This document shows positions 45,401-58,015 of a stretch of DNA of 64,000 nucleotides, one piece after another (the first letter of the stretch is position 1; every line of letters begins with the position of its first letter). Location of the stretch: contig RPFO01000078.1 in NCBI GenBank assembly GCA_009746045.1, forward strand, positions 1,523,107 through 1,587,106, given 5' to 3'. The notes under the pieces were generated by a model, which made no database searches, was not told the DNA's origin, and saw only the letters and a program-made list of their open reading frames with translations. Both the position numbers and the translations under genes were made by a program. Source of the DNA: Mesostigma viride (Eukaryota; Streptophyta; Mesostigmatophyceae; Mesostigmatales; Mesostigmataceae).

Positions 45401-48400
45401 CACCACAAACCACCCACGCCACTGCTGCTCCCGTTTGCTGCTGCGTCTGCTTGCCCATGTGGCCCTGTGGTTCCCCGCGGGGTCTTCCCGCGTGCTGGGT
45501 CTTCCCGCACTCTGCCTCACCGGCGGAGTTCCGTGCGCTGCCACATCACGGTCTCTCGTGTCCCGGATTCAGCCATGTTTTGTTTCTCTTCTTTTGCTCC
45601 CCATTCTGTCAGTCATTTTTTGACTCTCTGGTTTTGGTACCCATCCACGCATGACGCGGATGACGTGGATTTTGCGGCGTTCCACACCGGCCCAACATTC
45701 TCTGTCGTCCGCCATTTCCCCTCCCCACCCCACCCCATTTGTCACCGCCACCCCCCCTTTGTCCCCGCCACCCCCACTTTGTCTCCGGCAGAGTTCCGGG
45801 CGCTGGAGCGGCGCGTCGGCTGTGACGACCGCCAGCTGGGGGGACAGGTGGCGTCGCCGGGGACCGCGCTGAGGATACTGCACGGCTCGCAGTCGGCGTC
45901 GGTGCCACGTGCCAGCGACAGAATCAACGCCGGCGACGCGAGCATGCTTGATGACGGAACCAATGTCAGCGACAGGGTAGGTGCTGGCGACAAATTGGGT
46001 GCTGGCGGCCGAGAGGACACTGGCAACGGCATCCGTGTCACCAACCGAATGGATGCCAGGTTCAGGAGCGGTGCTGGCGATAGAATCATCCCTGGTAGCA
46101 ATGGGGGTGCGGGCCAGGCCGAGGGTCTTCGGGTGGTCGATGCGGGTGCCCGCATAGGTATCGGGGTGGACAGTATTCGCCGCGAGGATGCGGAGGAGGG
46201 GGCGGATGACAGGTTTACGGGTGGGGACGGAAACATACTGTGGGCGGACGATGATGACGGGGGTATGTGGGGTGGCGGGAGTGACCAGGGGAGTGAGGGG
46301 GGTGGCAGGGTGGGGGCGGGGCTTGGGCCATCGGATGATAGGTTTTATGGGGGGGACGGGTTTGATGGGGCGGATTGGTATGGGTCCGGCGCGGTGGACC
46401 GGGCACGGGCGCGAGATGGGTATCAGGAGCAGCCAAGGGGGAGCAGGGGTCTAAGGGATGCTGTGGGTGGTGGCGGTGTTGGAGGGAGTATTGTCGGCGG
46501 TGCATCCAGCCATGAGGGCACTGGTCACGTTGCTGGTGTTGGGGAACATGGCAATGATGGCGAGGACGATAACAGCGGTGGTGATCCTGATGGGGGAGCC
46601 ACGGGACGAGATGCCGACGGTGGCTACTCGTGGCAGAATGACAGGGTGGCTGCGGGGGCGGCGCAGGTGCAGGGTGGCCACGAATCGGGTGCGGGCGAGG
46701 GGTACGCGCGCATACATGCCGACCGGCATGCCGCGTCACAACCGGCAGCTGCAGGAAGAGAGGGGCTGCAGCCGCAACAGCCGCAGCAGCCTCCACCGCG
46801 GCAGCAGCAGCAGCAGCAACAGGAACAACATGCCACCGGTGGTGCAGGCTGGGAGGGTTATGACGAGGAAGATGATGGTGACCATGGCGTGGGTGCGGGT
46901 CAGCAGCACAACGGCAAGGCGAGGCATGGGCCAGAGGTGGGGGAGGGAGATGATGGAGATGAGTGGTTTGATGAGCGCTTCCAGCCCAGACAGGCGGCAT
47001 GGCAGGCAGACGATAGGCAGGGGGGGGCTTTGGCGGAGAGAGGCCCGCTGGATGGCAACGTAGGCAACATGAGCACGGTGGGCACGATGGGTGTGCCTGG
47101 GCGGGGAGGAGTTATGGCCAACGGCGTGGCGAGCTACTTGGGCCTGCGTGGCGCCGGTAACGCTTCCGTGGAGGAGGATGACGAGTGGTCGTGGGACGAG
47201 GAGGGGGATGAGGGGGATGAGGACCAGCCGAATGCATCTGCAGGGGGGAACCCGCCACTTGGACTCGCAGGAAACAGACTTGCAGGAAACGGGATGATGG
47301 GGGCTGGCGTTGGGAGGCGAGGGGAGCGTGGCGTTGGTCCAGGGGGGGTGGGCCACGGGCCCGGGGCCCCCAGACAGGGTGGCATGGGTGCGGGGTCGTC
47401 GGCATTGGCGGATGGGCAGGGCGGGGCAGGCATTGGGGGACCCGAGCTGGATGACGCAGCAGCCAAGGGGGGCCATCTGACCAAGTCGAGGCTGGTGCGG
47501 TCTCTCTTCTTTGGAGGCGGCAGCGAGAGGGGGAATGGCAGCAGCAGGTGAGGGGGGCTAGGCGCCAGTAACATTCGAATGGGGGGATGCCAGTAGCAGG
47601 TTGAGGGGAGCATACGTGCCAGCTATTAACATGATTTAGCAGCCAAGTTCTCATAGTAATATATGGGCATCAGCTGATGGTAGCCGTTAGCCCATTCTTT
47701 TCTGTGCTGGACGAAATATATATAGTAGTATGTAATCACGTCTACAGCTATTTACATTCCCTGCAAATTCTACCGCACATCTATCTGTGCAAGTGGCATC
47801 TGGTGCGGCACACTGGTGACCTGTGACCTTCACATCAGCCAGAGCTACATGTGACCGAGGCTCCTCCCTCCCCCCCCCCCCCCCACACCCCCGTAGGTCG
47901 TATGAGTTGCCCTTTGGCCCCGCAATCGTCTTACCTATCGCAGCAACCTAAGCACATCGTGGTACCAAACCCAGGCATCTGTCCTGTATCGGCCCACCCC
48001 CCTTCGCTGGGAGCTTTTACCAGGAACTCCCCTGGCTCGACCGCGGCCGGCAACGGCAACAGTGGCGCCAGCACGCAAGCGGTCACTGCCGAGGACGCGC
48101 ACAAGGCGGCGGCGGCGCAGGCCCACGCGCAAGCGCTGGAGGCCGAGCTCCAGTTCTTCCGTTTGGAGAACAAGCGGCTGCGCAAGATGACGCGGGTAAG
48201 GGTGGACATCCATTCATGTGCACGGTGCACACATGGCATGCATGTAAGGCTGCGGATGTGTCTGTCTGGTGCACATGGCACTTGGCCGTGCAAGATGGCG
48301 CGGGTAGGAGCCCTGGAATAGTCCTTGCTTTCAGCGCGATGCGTGTGCGCCACCCATATTGCCTGCGAGGAGGGGCCACCCGTACTGTGACTGTGTGCAT

Positions 48401-51400
48401 GCGCGCCACGCATGCACACTGACTGGGGGGGGGGGAACCTGTACTGTGACTGCATGCGGCTGCCGACAGGATTTGGAGACGCAGGGGGAGCTGCTGGCCG
48501 CCGAGCGCGCCGCTTGGGAGGAGCAGAAGGCCAGGGAGGTGGCGGAGTTGCAGGCGACCAAGGACGAGGAGGTGGGTGGAGCCTGCGTGTCTGCGAGCAA
48601 AGGACGCCGATGCGGTGCCTTTTGCAGCATGAATGGCTCGCTGTGCGGAGCTGCGGTGGATGCTTGCCCTTTGGGGAGACGCGGCACGCAGGCTGTATCA
48701 GTGCTGCGTGCTCAGAAACGAGGAATTGTGTGTTTGTGGCATAGCTGATAGCCGCTGTGGCAAGCAAATAGGGATGGTCCCCGGTATGGTCCGATGGGGT
48801 ATCAGTATTTTGTGACGTGATATCCCTTCCCACATGTTTTGCTTGGCGTCCCTATCGTCATCCCTGCATACGCATGTACATCTGATATCGGAAAGTTTGA
48901 CTTTGTTTGCTCCATTGCAAGGAGTTTCTTTAAATTGTTCTGGTGTATTGGCTGAGTGGTGTACACTTACGTCTGCAGACGTAGTTTTAAGGCCAGCAGT
49001 TTCGCAACCCAAGCCCCTTTTCGTGGCTGATGAACCCTACATCCCACCCCCTCAAAAGCATCATCTTTGTGGCGGGCGTTGCTTCCTTATGCTCGCACCC
49101 GCAGACGCACAAGCTGCGGCGCGAGAAGCTGGTGTTGGAGAAGCAGGCCAAGGCGCTGCTTAAAATACCTGGCAAGAAGGAACGTGCAGAGATCGAGGCG
49201 CTGCATGAGGAGATGGCGCGGAGGCAGCAGGAGGCCGCGGTCCGCGAGTCGCGCATGCGGCTCACGGTGCGTGGCATGAGCGCATCTGAGTGTGTGCGTG
49301 CATCCGTGTGTGTGCGCCCACGTGTGTGTGTTGTAGGATTAGACTGTCGTGTAATGATGGATTGCCGACTCCCTTGCGGTAGGAGGTGGGCGCGAGGGAG
49401 TCGCGCATGCGGCTCACGATATGTGGGGGTGAGCCAGGGGCCCAGCATTCGGTGGAGCGACCCACCACCGTGTGGGCGACCCACCACCGCGTGGGCAACC
49501 CACCACCGTGTGGGCGATTGTTGAGAACCGCACCACGGGGGGTTTGCCAGGGTCCAGTCTTGAGAGGCCTCTGGTCGGAACCTGTGCTCATGCGATGCAG
49601 TGATGCGTTGAGGTGGGTGGGTGGGGGAAGTAGAACCGCCGTGCCTGTCCAAACACAGCAGTGCGTGGCTCTGGTCCGCGTGTCAGCCTGTGACCATCAT
49701 CTTCACGGTTGCTTGTTCTTATCCGTGCTGATAAGTGATCGCCATGGTTCCCTACTGGGTTCCCTAATGGGTTCCCTAATGGGTTCCCTAATGGGTTCCC
49801 TACTGGGTTCCCTAATGGGTTCCCTAATGGGTTCCCTAATGGGTTCCCTAATGGGTTCCCTAATGGGTTCCCTAATAGGTTCCCTAATGGGTTCCCTAAT
49901 GGGTTCCCTAATAGGTTCCCTAATGGGTTCCCTAATGGGTTCCCTAATGGGTTCCCTAATGGGTTCCCTAATGGGTTCCCTAATGGGTTCCCTAATCGGT
50001 TCCCTAATGGGTTCCCTAATGGGTTCCCTAATGGGTTCCCTAATGGGTTCCCTAATGGGTTCCCCGATGGGTTCCCTAATGGGTTCCCTAATGGGTTCCC
50101 TAATGGGTTCCCTAATGGGTTCCCTAATGGGTTCCCTAATGGGTTCCCCGATGGGTTCCCTAATGGGTTCCCTAATGGGTTCCCTAATGGGTTCCCAAGC
50201 ATGTCAGACATGGGTCCTCAAGAGCAAATGTCCATTCCACGAGTGGTAATGCTGATGATTCTGCTTGGGTCGTTTTTCCCTCGTACACGTGCGTGTGTGA
50301 CCTGCTTGTGAGGTAACGCTCGTAATATCTTGTGCAACAAATTGTGTTAGGGTCAGGGTACATGCCGCTAGCTTTAAGAAAGATTTTGTAAAAGTATATT
50401 TCTGGCACATGTCACCCCCCTCCACGTCTCACTGGATTCCCTTGGGTAGTGGGCATGGGCTTATCAACACCGCCCGTGTGTTGTCCGTTTCCCTGTTTCG
50501 TATCGTCTTCCCCTGCAGATTGAACGATTGAAGCGTCGCCTGGAGGAGGTGATGGATAGCAAGCAGGAACTGGTGGAGGAGGTGGGTGACGTGTGCCGGA
50601 TAGCCTGCTTAGGGGCTGTCAGTAGGGGTTACATGGTTAAGGGCTATATGACTTCGGGGATATCGTTCGGGGCTACATGGTTAGGGACTAAATGGTTAGG
50701 GGTAATGTAGATAGGGGCTTTATGGCTAGGGGTAACATAGTTAGGTGCTATTCAGCTAGGGGTTTGCTACAGTGACCCAGGCTGTTGAAGGCGCTGACAT
50801 GGAGGGTATGGGCTGATTCATGCGCTCTGAGTAAACACAAAGTCGTGATGAGTGAGCCCTGAGTAAACACAAAGGACACTAGTTTTGCAGGGAGCAGCGA
50901 GAGTTGATTCTCTCACGCACTCTCTCCTTGTCAACACTGTACTCCGCCAGGGTTTTGGTACAAGCCATCCCTAAGTTTCATAATCGTGATTGCCCACGTG
51001 TGGTTTCCTCATTACGTCCTTTGCTCAATACCTCCTTTTGTTTGCAGCTACTTGGGAGTACTTCGTACTCTCTTTGCACGGGCTGGCATATCGTGCGAGT
51101 CTTGGTCAGCGGTGCTTGCACCGGCTGACTTATGCTCTTATAACTTGCACCGGCTGACTTATTCTCTTATAACTTGCACCGGCTGACTTATTCTCTTAGA
51201 ACTTGCACCGGCTGACTTATTCTCTTAGAACTTGCACCGGCTGACTTATTCTCTTAGAACTTGCACCGGCTGACTTATTCTCTTATAACTTGCACTGGCT
51301 GGCTTATTCTCTTATAACTTGCACCGGCTGACTTATTCTCTTATAACTTGCACCGGCTGACTTATGCTCTTATAACTTGCACCGGCTGGCTTATTCTCTT

Positions 51401-51583
51401 ATAACTTGCACCGGCTGGCTTATTCTCTTATAATTTGGCGTTCCCCCTGTAGTGTTTGAGTTCCCTGTTTAACTGTGTTCCCTTGCGTCTCCCATCATCG
51501 GTGGCCCCTCGGCAGGTCAAGCGTCACGAGGCGCGATGGCTGCACCACTGGGAGATGCAGGGGCAGAAACAGAAGCAGCAACA

Positions 51584-51622
<39 letters not shown>

Positions 51623-54600
51623 CCAGCACCAGCAGCAGCACCAGCAGCAGCACCAGCAGCAGCAGCAGCAATTGCGGCAACAAAACCAGCGAGCCGTGTC
51701 AACCGCGGTATCTAGTGCAGCGAAACCAGCGCGGGCGGCGGCTGCCAAGGAGAACGGACAAGCGTCGAAACAACAACGGCAGGTCCAGGCGCCACCACAG
51801 CAGCCACCATCACAGCGTCCGCAACCAGGAGGGATGCCAGCGGGTGCCATATCACCTGCAGGCGGCCCTGCCAAGAACAAGGCGGTCCCAGGGCCGGAAC
51901 CCCCCCAGGGTGCGCACAGTGCTACGGCTAGTGTTGCGGCCTACAGTGTAGTTGTGGCCAACGGTGCTGCGGCCGACCAGCGCGCGGACCCTCTCGCTTG
52001 GGGCGCAGAGGTGGCGCAGGCCATCGCCGACCAGGGGCGGGGGGGGAGCGTGACCGGAGCCATCTCTGGTGACGTCACGGGCCGCCCAGGTGCCAGCTGG
52101 CAGGCCGGCATGCCTTCACTGGCATCCGCCACTGTGGCCACCGCCGCTGCCGCCACCTCAGCCACCACAACCACACCCGCTGCATCTTTGGGTCTCGGGA
52201 CGGGTCTGGCCGCGATGGGGGCCTCCAGCCGGGGCCGTGCGTGGGAGAAGGAGCACGGGGATGATGAGGATGTTGGTGGGGAGGGCAGCATGAGGGATGG
52301 GCGGGGTAGCGAGGGGGGGGATGCCTGGTGGGGGCGCCAGCATCAAGCACGCAAGTGGGAGCAGGCGGGCGCAGCCGCCGTGGCCGCGGTCGATGGGGCC
52401 AGAGGTGGGCGGTTGACACACGAGGGGCATGTCCCTGCCAAGCCGATTGGGTATGCAGCGATCCATGGGTATGGGCATGACAGAACGGTTGGCAACACGG
52501 GTAGCGACACGAGCTGGCAGTCAGGTCTGCACAATGCTAGCAACCATGGGTCCCTGCCGGGTCCTCTCGAAGCGGATCATGATCATCAACACCATCGTGA
52601 CCAAGACCGTGAGGATGCTGAGGATGAGGATGAGGATGACGATGAAGTGGGTGCATTGGATGATGGGTTTGGCAGCGAGGGTGACGGCGATGGGGGCAGC
52701 GAAGGGGGTGGCAGCTGTGACGGGGATGTCCTGGACCACCGGGTCGTAAACACCGTCGGCAAGGTGGCGGCAAGCAGCAGAGCTTCGACGTATGGCAGCA
52801 GAGACGAGACATCCGTACTGACGCCTGCGTATCGCAGCAGAGAGGAAACACAGGCATCCGTACAGACGTCGACAACTATTCGTCCAGTGTACGGACCGAC
52901 AGAAGAGCGTGCGATGGAGGGTGGCGGTGGTGGGGGGGATGTAGCTGATGGCCATGGAATGGCTGAGCTATCGTACTCATCCAGCAGTCACTATAGCAAC
53001 CGGAGCTACAGTGGAGACAGCCCCAGCAGACCCGGGCGGGATGACTCTGGCACACGCCACGCTGCCACCGACAAAGGCAGGTCTGCGGACCAACAAGGGG
53101 TGGCAGCAGCGGCGGCGATGGCGCAGATGGCCGCTCCTTCCCGAGGAGCCACAACCACGGGGCACGGCGGCTCGTATCTTACCCGTGGCGCCGTACGGGA
53201 TCCCGTGGGGTCGATGCAACCCGGCGGATCCATCCGGGCGGACGATGCACGGGAGGATGGCGCGGCGGCTGGCAGGAACGCACGGGCACAGGGCATGCAG
53301 GAGCGGCAGGCGCCAAACGGCGCCTCGGTGGTCTCCGTGGGTCCGGATGGATACAGGGATGAGGCCAGTCACGCCCCCACCAGCCATGCACGCAGGGACG
53401 CAACGGGCCGTTCGCCCGCTGCCCCATCCCATGTGGGGCAACCACAAGGCCCGATAGTGAGGGCACCCTCCGCATCGGTTTCTGCGCAAGATCGGTCAAG
53501 TGCGGCGGTGACGAGCAGCCGCAACCAAGCGGCCGCCTCGGGCAAAACCACCAAGGACCACGCTGAACTTGCTACGGATACGAGGGGTACGGACGCCAGC
53601 GGTACGTTGCTGCCCCAAGCAGGCTCCCAACCTGGCAGGCCCCTGGACGCGCTGGCCCAGGGGCATGCTGGCGAGGCCAGGAATGCGGTCCCTGTTTTGC
53701 CTGGGCAAGGCGCACCCGCCGATCGATCCGGGCGGGGGCAGGACCTCTCCTTGACTCCCGCGGGTGCCCTGAGCCGGACGGGGGATGCACTATCACTATC
53801 AGGATCACAAGCGGCATCACAAACGATGTTGCAAGCGGGATTGCAAGCCAGCCATAGCATGCCAGGTGGCGTGGCCGGCGTGACCACGACCGCTCCCACC
53901 CGACATCCCTCGTCGCTCGATGGCTTGCCAGGTGGCGCCTCGCTACTGGCGGCCCGGCCACCCCCACAGATCCTGCAAGTGCCCGCCCGGCCCACGTTTG
54001 AGGCGCACGGGGGATTTTGGTTTGACCATGCGGACGAGGGAAGGTACCCATCCGGGGGTGGGGCTGCGGGCAGGGCCGCCAAAGGCAAGGTCGCGGCAGC
54101 AGAATCGGCGGCGGCGAGGCGCGCCCGCGGCTGCTTGCTGCAAGAGGTCCAATACGGCGACGGCAAGGTCGAGCGCGTGTACACGGACGGGCGCCGGCTG
54201 GTGCTCTTCACCAACGGAACGCAGAAGGAGGTGGGTGTGCGACCGTGCCATGAGAATGCTGGGACGGTTTCATAGTGGACAAGTCTGTCATGGAGCTATG
54301 CTTGTTACCGATGGGGCGCAGAAGGCGGTGGGTGTGCTTCTACATAAAGTAGACCCACCTCCCGGGCTGTTATCGTAGTCGATGGACCTATGATGGAGCT
54401 GCATGAGTGCATGTGTTACTAAAAGGTGACAGATGGGGGGTGGGCGTTTAAAAGAATCGGGCCCCCAATAGGACTCAAAAGGGGTGGATATCCCAGAATA
54501 TTTTGTGCGCGGTGTCCTCGTAGCCGCTTCTATGATAGCGCACAAGTCTCTCACCCATGGGCCGCAGAAGGCAATATTGAGTCGTTTGCCACCAGCTGGC

Positions 54601-57535
54601 CTTCCTCTGTGCGTCAATATCCATGCTTTCCCCCCCCACCGCCCCACACACCTGAGCTCTGCCGTCCCCAGCTGGCGTATTCTGGGCTCTTCCCCCTTCC
54701 TGGGTATCCACCGGGCTCCCTTCCTTGCTGGCTCGGCACATGACCCCCGCTACATGACACAAGGCACAAGACACAAGATGCTCGACACATGATTTGCCAC
54801 ATGACACATGACACATGACACATGGTCCATCCCATTAATTAGTTGAGTAAGTAATGGCGCTCTCCCATTGGGACGTCGCGGAGAACATTAATACCATATT
54901 GGAGTGCTTTAATTCCATCCTTGCGTGTTGCACAACGAGAAGGGGGGCAGAGACTCCGATCTCTCTCATGCCCCAAGGCATGAGCTGCAACTGCGGCCAA
55001 CATCACTCACTATGTAGCCGATTGTTCCGCCGTCCCATGATGCCGCCGTGTTGCCCTGGAACAATACACGTGACATGCCACACGTAACATGGTCCCTGGT
55101 CCGTCCCATGGTTCCGCAGGTTTTGCCCTCGGGCCATGTGCGCGTGCTTTTCATGAACGGCGACATCAAGCTCACCTACCCGGGGGGCGTCGTCGAGTAC
55201 TACTACGCCGAGGTGGATGCCTGGCACACTACGCGGCCCGACGGGATGGAGGTGTTCCATTTCCCAAGCAACCAGGTGGGTCAAGTGCTGCGTCCCGCGG
55301 TGGCCGGAGATGTTTCAATGGAGGGCGCGAACCGGAGATGTGATGTTTTAGGAGATGTCTACTTGCAGAGCAATCAAGCGGGTATCCCTGCCTTGTGGTG
55401 GGCCACGCAACAAAACAGGTGGGTAGGCGTAGTCGTATGTGCTGGCGTGTCCCGCCGCAACAGCGCAACCGAACCCTCTGAGACGCACTTTTTGGCACGG
55501 CCCCCGTGCCTCACTTGGCTCCGTAGCAGCCACGTGTACCTCCCTTGGCTTCGTGGGTCCATCTCCCGCAGATGCCTTACCTTCAGCCAACAGTGTGTTT
55601 TCCCTCGCGGGACGCAGCAGCGTCAAACGCGGCAGGAAGGTAGCCAACATCTGAGTCCGCACGGTAGCCAACCAGCCAGCCAGCGATCCGACCCCAAGTC
55701 AGCCTGCCAGTTGTGGTGCATGTGGGATGATTTTAATAATTTTGATTGGACGGCTTGCTGAGGTTTCTTTGTACGATCCCGAAATGGTGTTTCTGGCGCT
55801 GCTCCCATGCGGCTGCAGGTGGAGGTGCACCTGCCAGGGGGCGCCAAACAGATCTGCTTCCCCAACGGAGCGGTGCGGGTGATTGACGCGAACAAGGAGT
55901 ATGAGGTAGGCAAGGAGTAGTTGGGGAGTAGTTAGGCAGTGGTTGACAAGGAGCAGTGGTTGAGCGAGCCGTTGGACGTGGGCATGTTCCAAGAGAAAGA
56001 AAGAAGCTGAAACAGCTTGGCCTTATCTTACAGGAAGCCTTATGTAATACTCAATGAGCATCTTTCTGCCATCTCTTAGATCTTTATTACCTCTTATCAA
56101 GTCTCTTCTCGTCAACTGTACATCCACTTTGGTCTATTCGCGTCTGCCACATTGTCGTGCTACCCCAGGGCAGGACAGCATCGCATGCCCTGACGCTGAT
56201 CTCACGCTGAATAGCACACCTGGTATTTCATCCTATACTACGGCTTGGCTTGCGATTGTGTTGTATTGCAGGTCATCAGCATCATCCTCCCTTGGCCCTT
56301 GTCATTCTAGTGCACATCCCCCCGTTAGGGCATGAGCCTAACGAGTTGCCATTTCTCACATCCCCTTCTAACTCTGCTTTCATAATTCTATTCGATCGCA
56401 GGACCTCTTCCCCGTACGCCCATCTCGCGGTGCTGCTCATTCCCTCTATGTGCGCATCCCCTTGTTCTTCGTTCGCATCGCACCTTCCAATCTCCCTTCT
56501 CATGCTATTGCACATCCCCCCTTGTAACTTTATTTATCACAGCATTAGTTTATATGCTATTGCAGGACGGCTTCCCTGTGTGCCCGTCTCCTGCGTGCTT
56601 GCACATGCCAACTTCTCCCTCACTCACTCTATTATTCTGTCCCATCGCAGGACATCTTCCCTGACGGCACGCGCGCGGTCACCAACGCGTTGGGAGAAAA
56701 GGCCGTGCACTTCCCTAATGGCGAGGTGGAGGTGCTGGCGGCGGACGGCGTCACACGCCGCATCTACCCGAATGGGGTCACCAAGCTGCTGTTCCCTGAC
56801 GGGGTGTGTGTTAGGACTTTCGCCGACCACTGACCACCCACCCAGTGTTTCTCCCTTGCGTGCTGTCCAGTGAGGGGATTTGCAGCGCAGCCTGGCTCAT
56901 TGATTGGCGTGTGTATGTGGTCACGAGCGCGTTTGCATGTGCGTGGCCACGAGTTCCTGGCATGCGGACGGCGGTATGTGCTGGTTGCTACATCATACTT
57001 CCAGAATAGGCCCGACGTTTCGAGGACATTTACACAAGAAGATCCTCCATCGATCGATGGATGGTAATCCCCTCGCCAACACGGCATGGAGTGCACGCGT
57101 GGGCGGATGTGTACCATGTGTGCGTGGACAGGTTTCAGAGACATGACTATTTTCTTTGACAGGATTCTTCAGTCTGACACAAGGGCACCATAAAGTGCAC
57201 AGAATATTTTCACAGGGTGCATGTTATCAAGGAGACAAGTGCATGTTATGAGTACCAGCAGGTCCATGTATGACAGTGCTTGGCCATATGTTGCCTTTGC
57301 CAGCTTGGGTTTGCCGCCTCGTAGTTCTTCGTAGTTGGTGCACGAATCGCCCGCTATTAGAGGAGACCTGTTTGTTATGTCTGTTTTGCTCTGCTCGCAT
57401 GTTTTTGACGATAGTGTTGTGGCTGTCCTGCCTCTGCTCGATGCGTGCCCGCAGGTGGTGGAGACGGTGTACCCTGACAGCGGGTCGAAGCTGCGGGATG
57501 CCTCGGGGGGTATTTTCTACGACACCAGGAGGTGA
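42427..57535 (+). CDS. SAS4: SAS-4/CPAP (CENPJ)-like centriole assembly protein, 11 exons
   Basis: Exons: 42427-44299, 45792-47547, 48024-48195, 48470-48571, 49105-49266, 50519-50581, 51516-54230, 55120-55275, 55819-55905, 56651-56803, 57455-57535. All junctions are GT...AG and in phase, predicting about 2,439 residues. Residues 1-1209 are Gly/Asp/Ser-rich and probably disordered. Exons 3-6 (about 1210-1376) form a coiled coil (EAELQFFRLENKRLRKM, KLRREKLVLEKQAKALL, RLKRRLEEVMDSKQEL). Exon 7 starts with a polyglutamine run (about 1391-1432) and a second disordered part. From about 2250 to the end is the TCP10 C-terminal domain, a repeated beta hairpin with PDG/PNG turns (YTDGRRLVLFTNGTQKE, YPGGVVEYYY, FPNGEVEVLAADG, YPNGVTKLLFPDG). 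In the family this domain binds the cartwheel protein STIL/Ana2, and the protein controls centriole and basal-body length. It is far longer than animal homologues (about 900-1,340). An upstream start or extra 5' exon is possible. Confidence 0.88.
44333..44567. repeat. 41-bp tandem repeat at the start of SAS4 intron 1
   Basis: Nearly six copies of a 41-bp unit (CTTCATCTTCCTGACTGTG, then CTGTGAGAGTCTGTCACCATG). The exon 1 frame, if not spliced at 44299, would run into the first unit and stop at 44346. Confidence 0.93.
44829..45026. mobile_element. Tc1/mariner-like MITE, copy 2 (SAS4 intron 1)
   Basis: A 198-bp element between TA dinucleotides (44827-44828 and 45027-45028). The left end is CAGTCATTCACGCGTTAAG. 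The right end reads CAGTCAATCACGCCTGAAG inward. It contains an internal second copy of the end (CAGCCATTCACGCATTAAG near 44939) and the word TAGTATCTTTAGTTCAAA shared with the TPS-intron copy. Confidence 0.78.
45105..45393. repeat. (CCCCA)n pentamer array in SAS4 intron 1
   Basis: About 56 units of CCCCA with occasional CCCA variants (near 45205, 45225, 45258, 45300, 45373) and one CCCCCC. The complementary strand is a G4-type repeat (TGGGG). Open frames in all three plus frames (Pro/His/Thr) are artefacts. Confidence 0.96.
49740..50200. repeat. 12-bp tandem array in SAS4 intron 5
   Basis: About 38 copies of GGTTCCCTAATG. Variants such as CTACTGG, AATAGG, AATCGG and CCGATGG recur at a few positions. 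Because 12 is a multiple of 3, long repeat ORFs exist on both strands (Met-Gly-Ser-Leu and Gly-Asn-Pro-Leu), which are artefacts. Confidence 0.95.
51113..51436. repeat. 29-bp tandem repeat in SAS4 intron 6
   Basis: About 11 copies of CTTGCACCGGCTGACTTATT followed by CTCTTATAA, with T/G and A/G variants. It ends about 80 bases before the exon 7 acceptor. Confidence 0.94.
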
Positions 57536-58015
57536 TGGGACAAACCTTTGGAAAGGGTGACCAGCTATGTACCTCCATAAATGGTTCTTGACTATGACAA
57601 GTTCCAGGGCCCGTTTGTTACTTTTGGCCCAGGCTCGCTCTTGCACCAGGAAATCATGGATTTCACTCCGGTATTCACTTTCGACCAGCCAGGAGGTATA
57701 AATTCGCTTCCCTTTGCTAGGCTCCTGTTCCGACCCCCCGGTGGTTGAGCCTGCCGTTTAAAGCTAGAGAATTGACGGGGCACACCTTGGCCATCCCATG
57801 AGGTGTATAGACCCTCATGTATGACGCGGAGAAGACCATGATTTTTTTTTCCGTAGCGGTAGGGTAGTTTAGCCAGGGCAACGGTCCTGTGGACGTGGCA
57901 GCTTTTCTATGTAGAATGGCACCTCGTAGTCCAGTATCGTACACCTGATACCTATTATTTATTGAAAGCCACTACTCTGTTGCAGTGCCTAATGGCTCGG
58001 AGTAATACCAGCCAA
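57536..58015. other. SAS4 3' UTR and intergenic DNA
   Basis: No further gene is seen. An AT-rich ACCTATTATTTATTG near 57950-57965 is a possible 3'-end signal. The TTTTTTTTCC run at 57842 has no obvious role. Confidence 0.4.

Noticed and set aside
45016-45660. Proline/histidine-rich ORFs over the CCCCA array, including the start of the frame that leads into SAS4 exon 2
   Set aside because: The array is intronic. The exon 1 donor at 44299 and acceptor at 45792 join in phase, and the array frame is open only because it lacks stops.
49740-50200. Interstitial telomere
   Set aside because: The period is 12 and the unit is not a known telomere repeat. Only a CCCTAA word is shared.
49386-50249. Met-Gly-Ser-Leu and Gly-Asn-Pro-Leu repeat proteins
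   Set aside because: Product of the 12-bp array in SAS4 intron 5, whose unit length is a multiple of 3.
29186-51436. Tandem arrays considered as CRISPR
   Set aside because: Units are directly adjacent with no unique spacers, and the context is eukaryotic introns.
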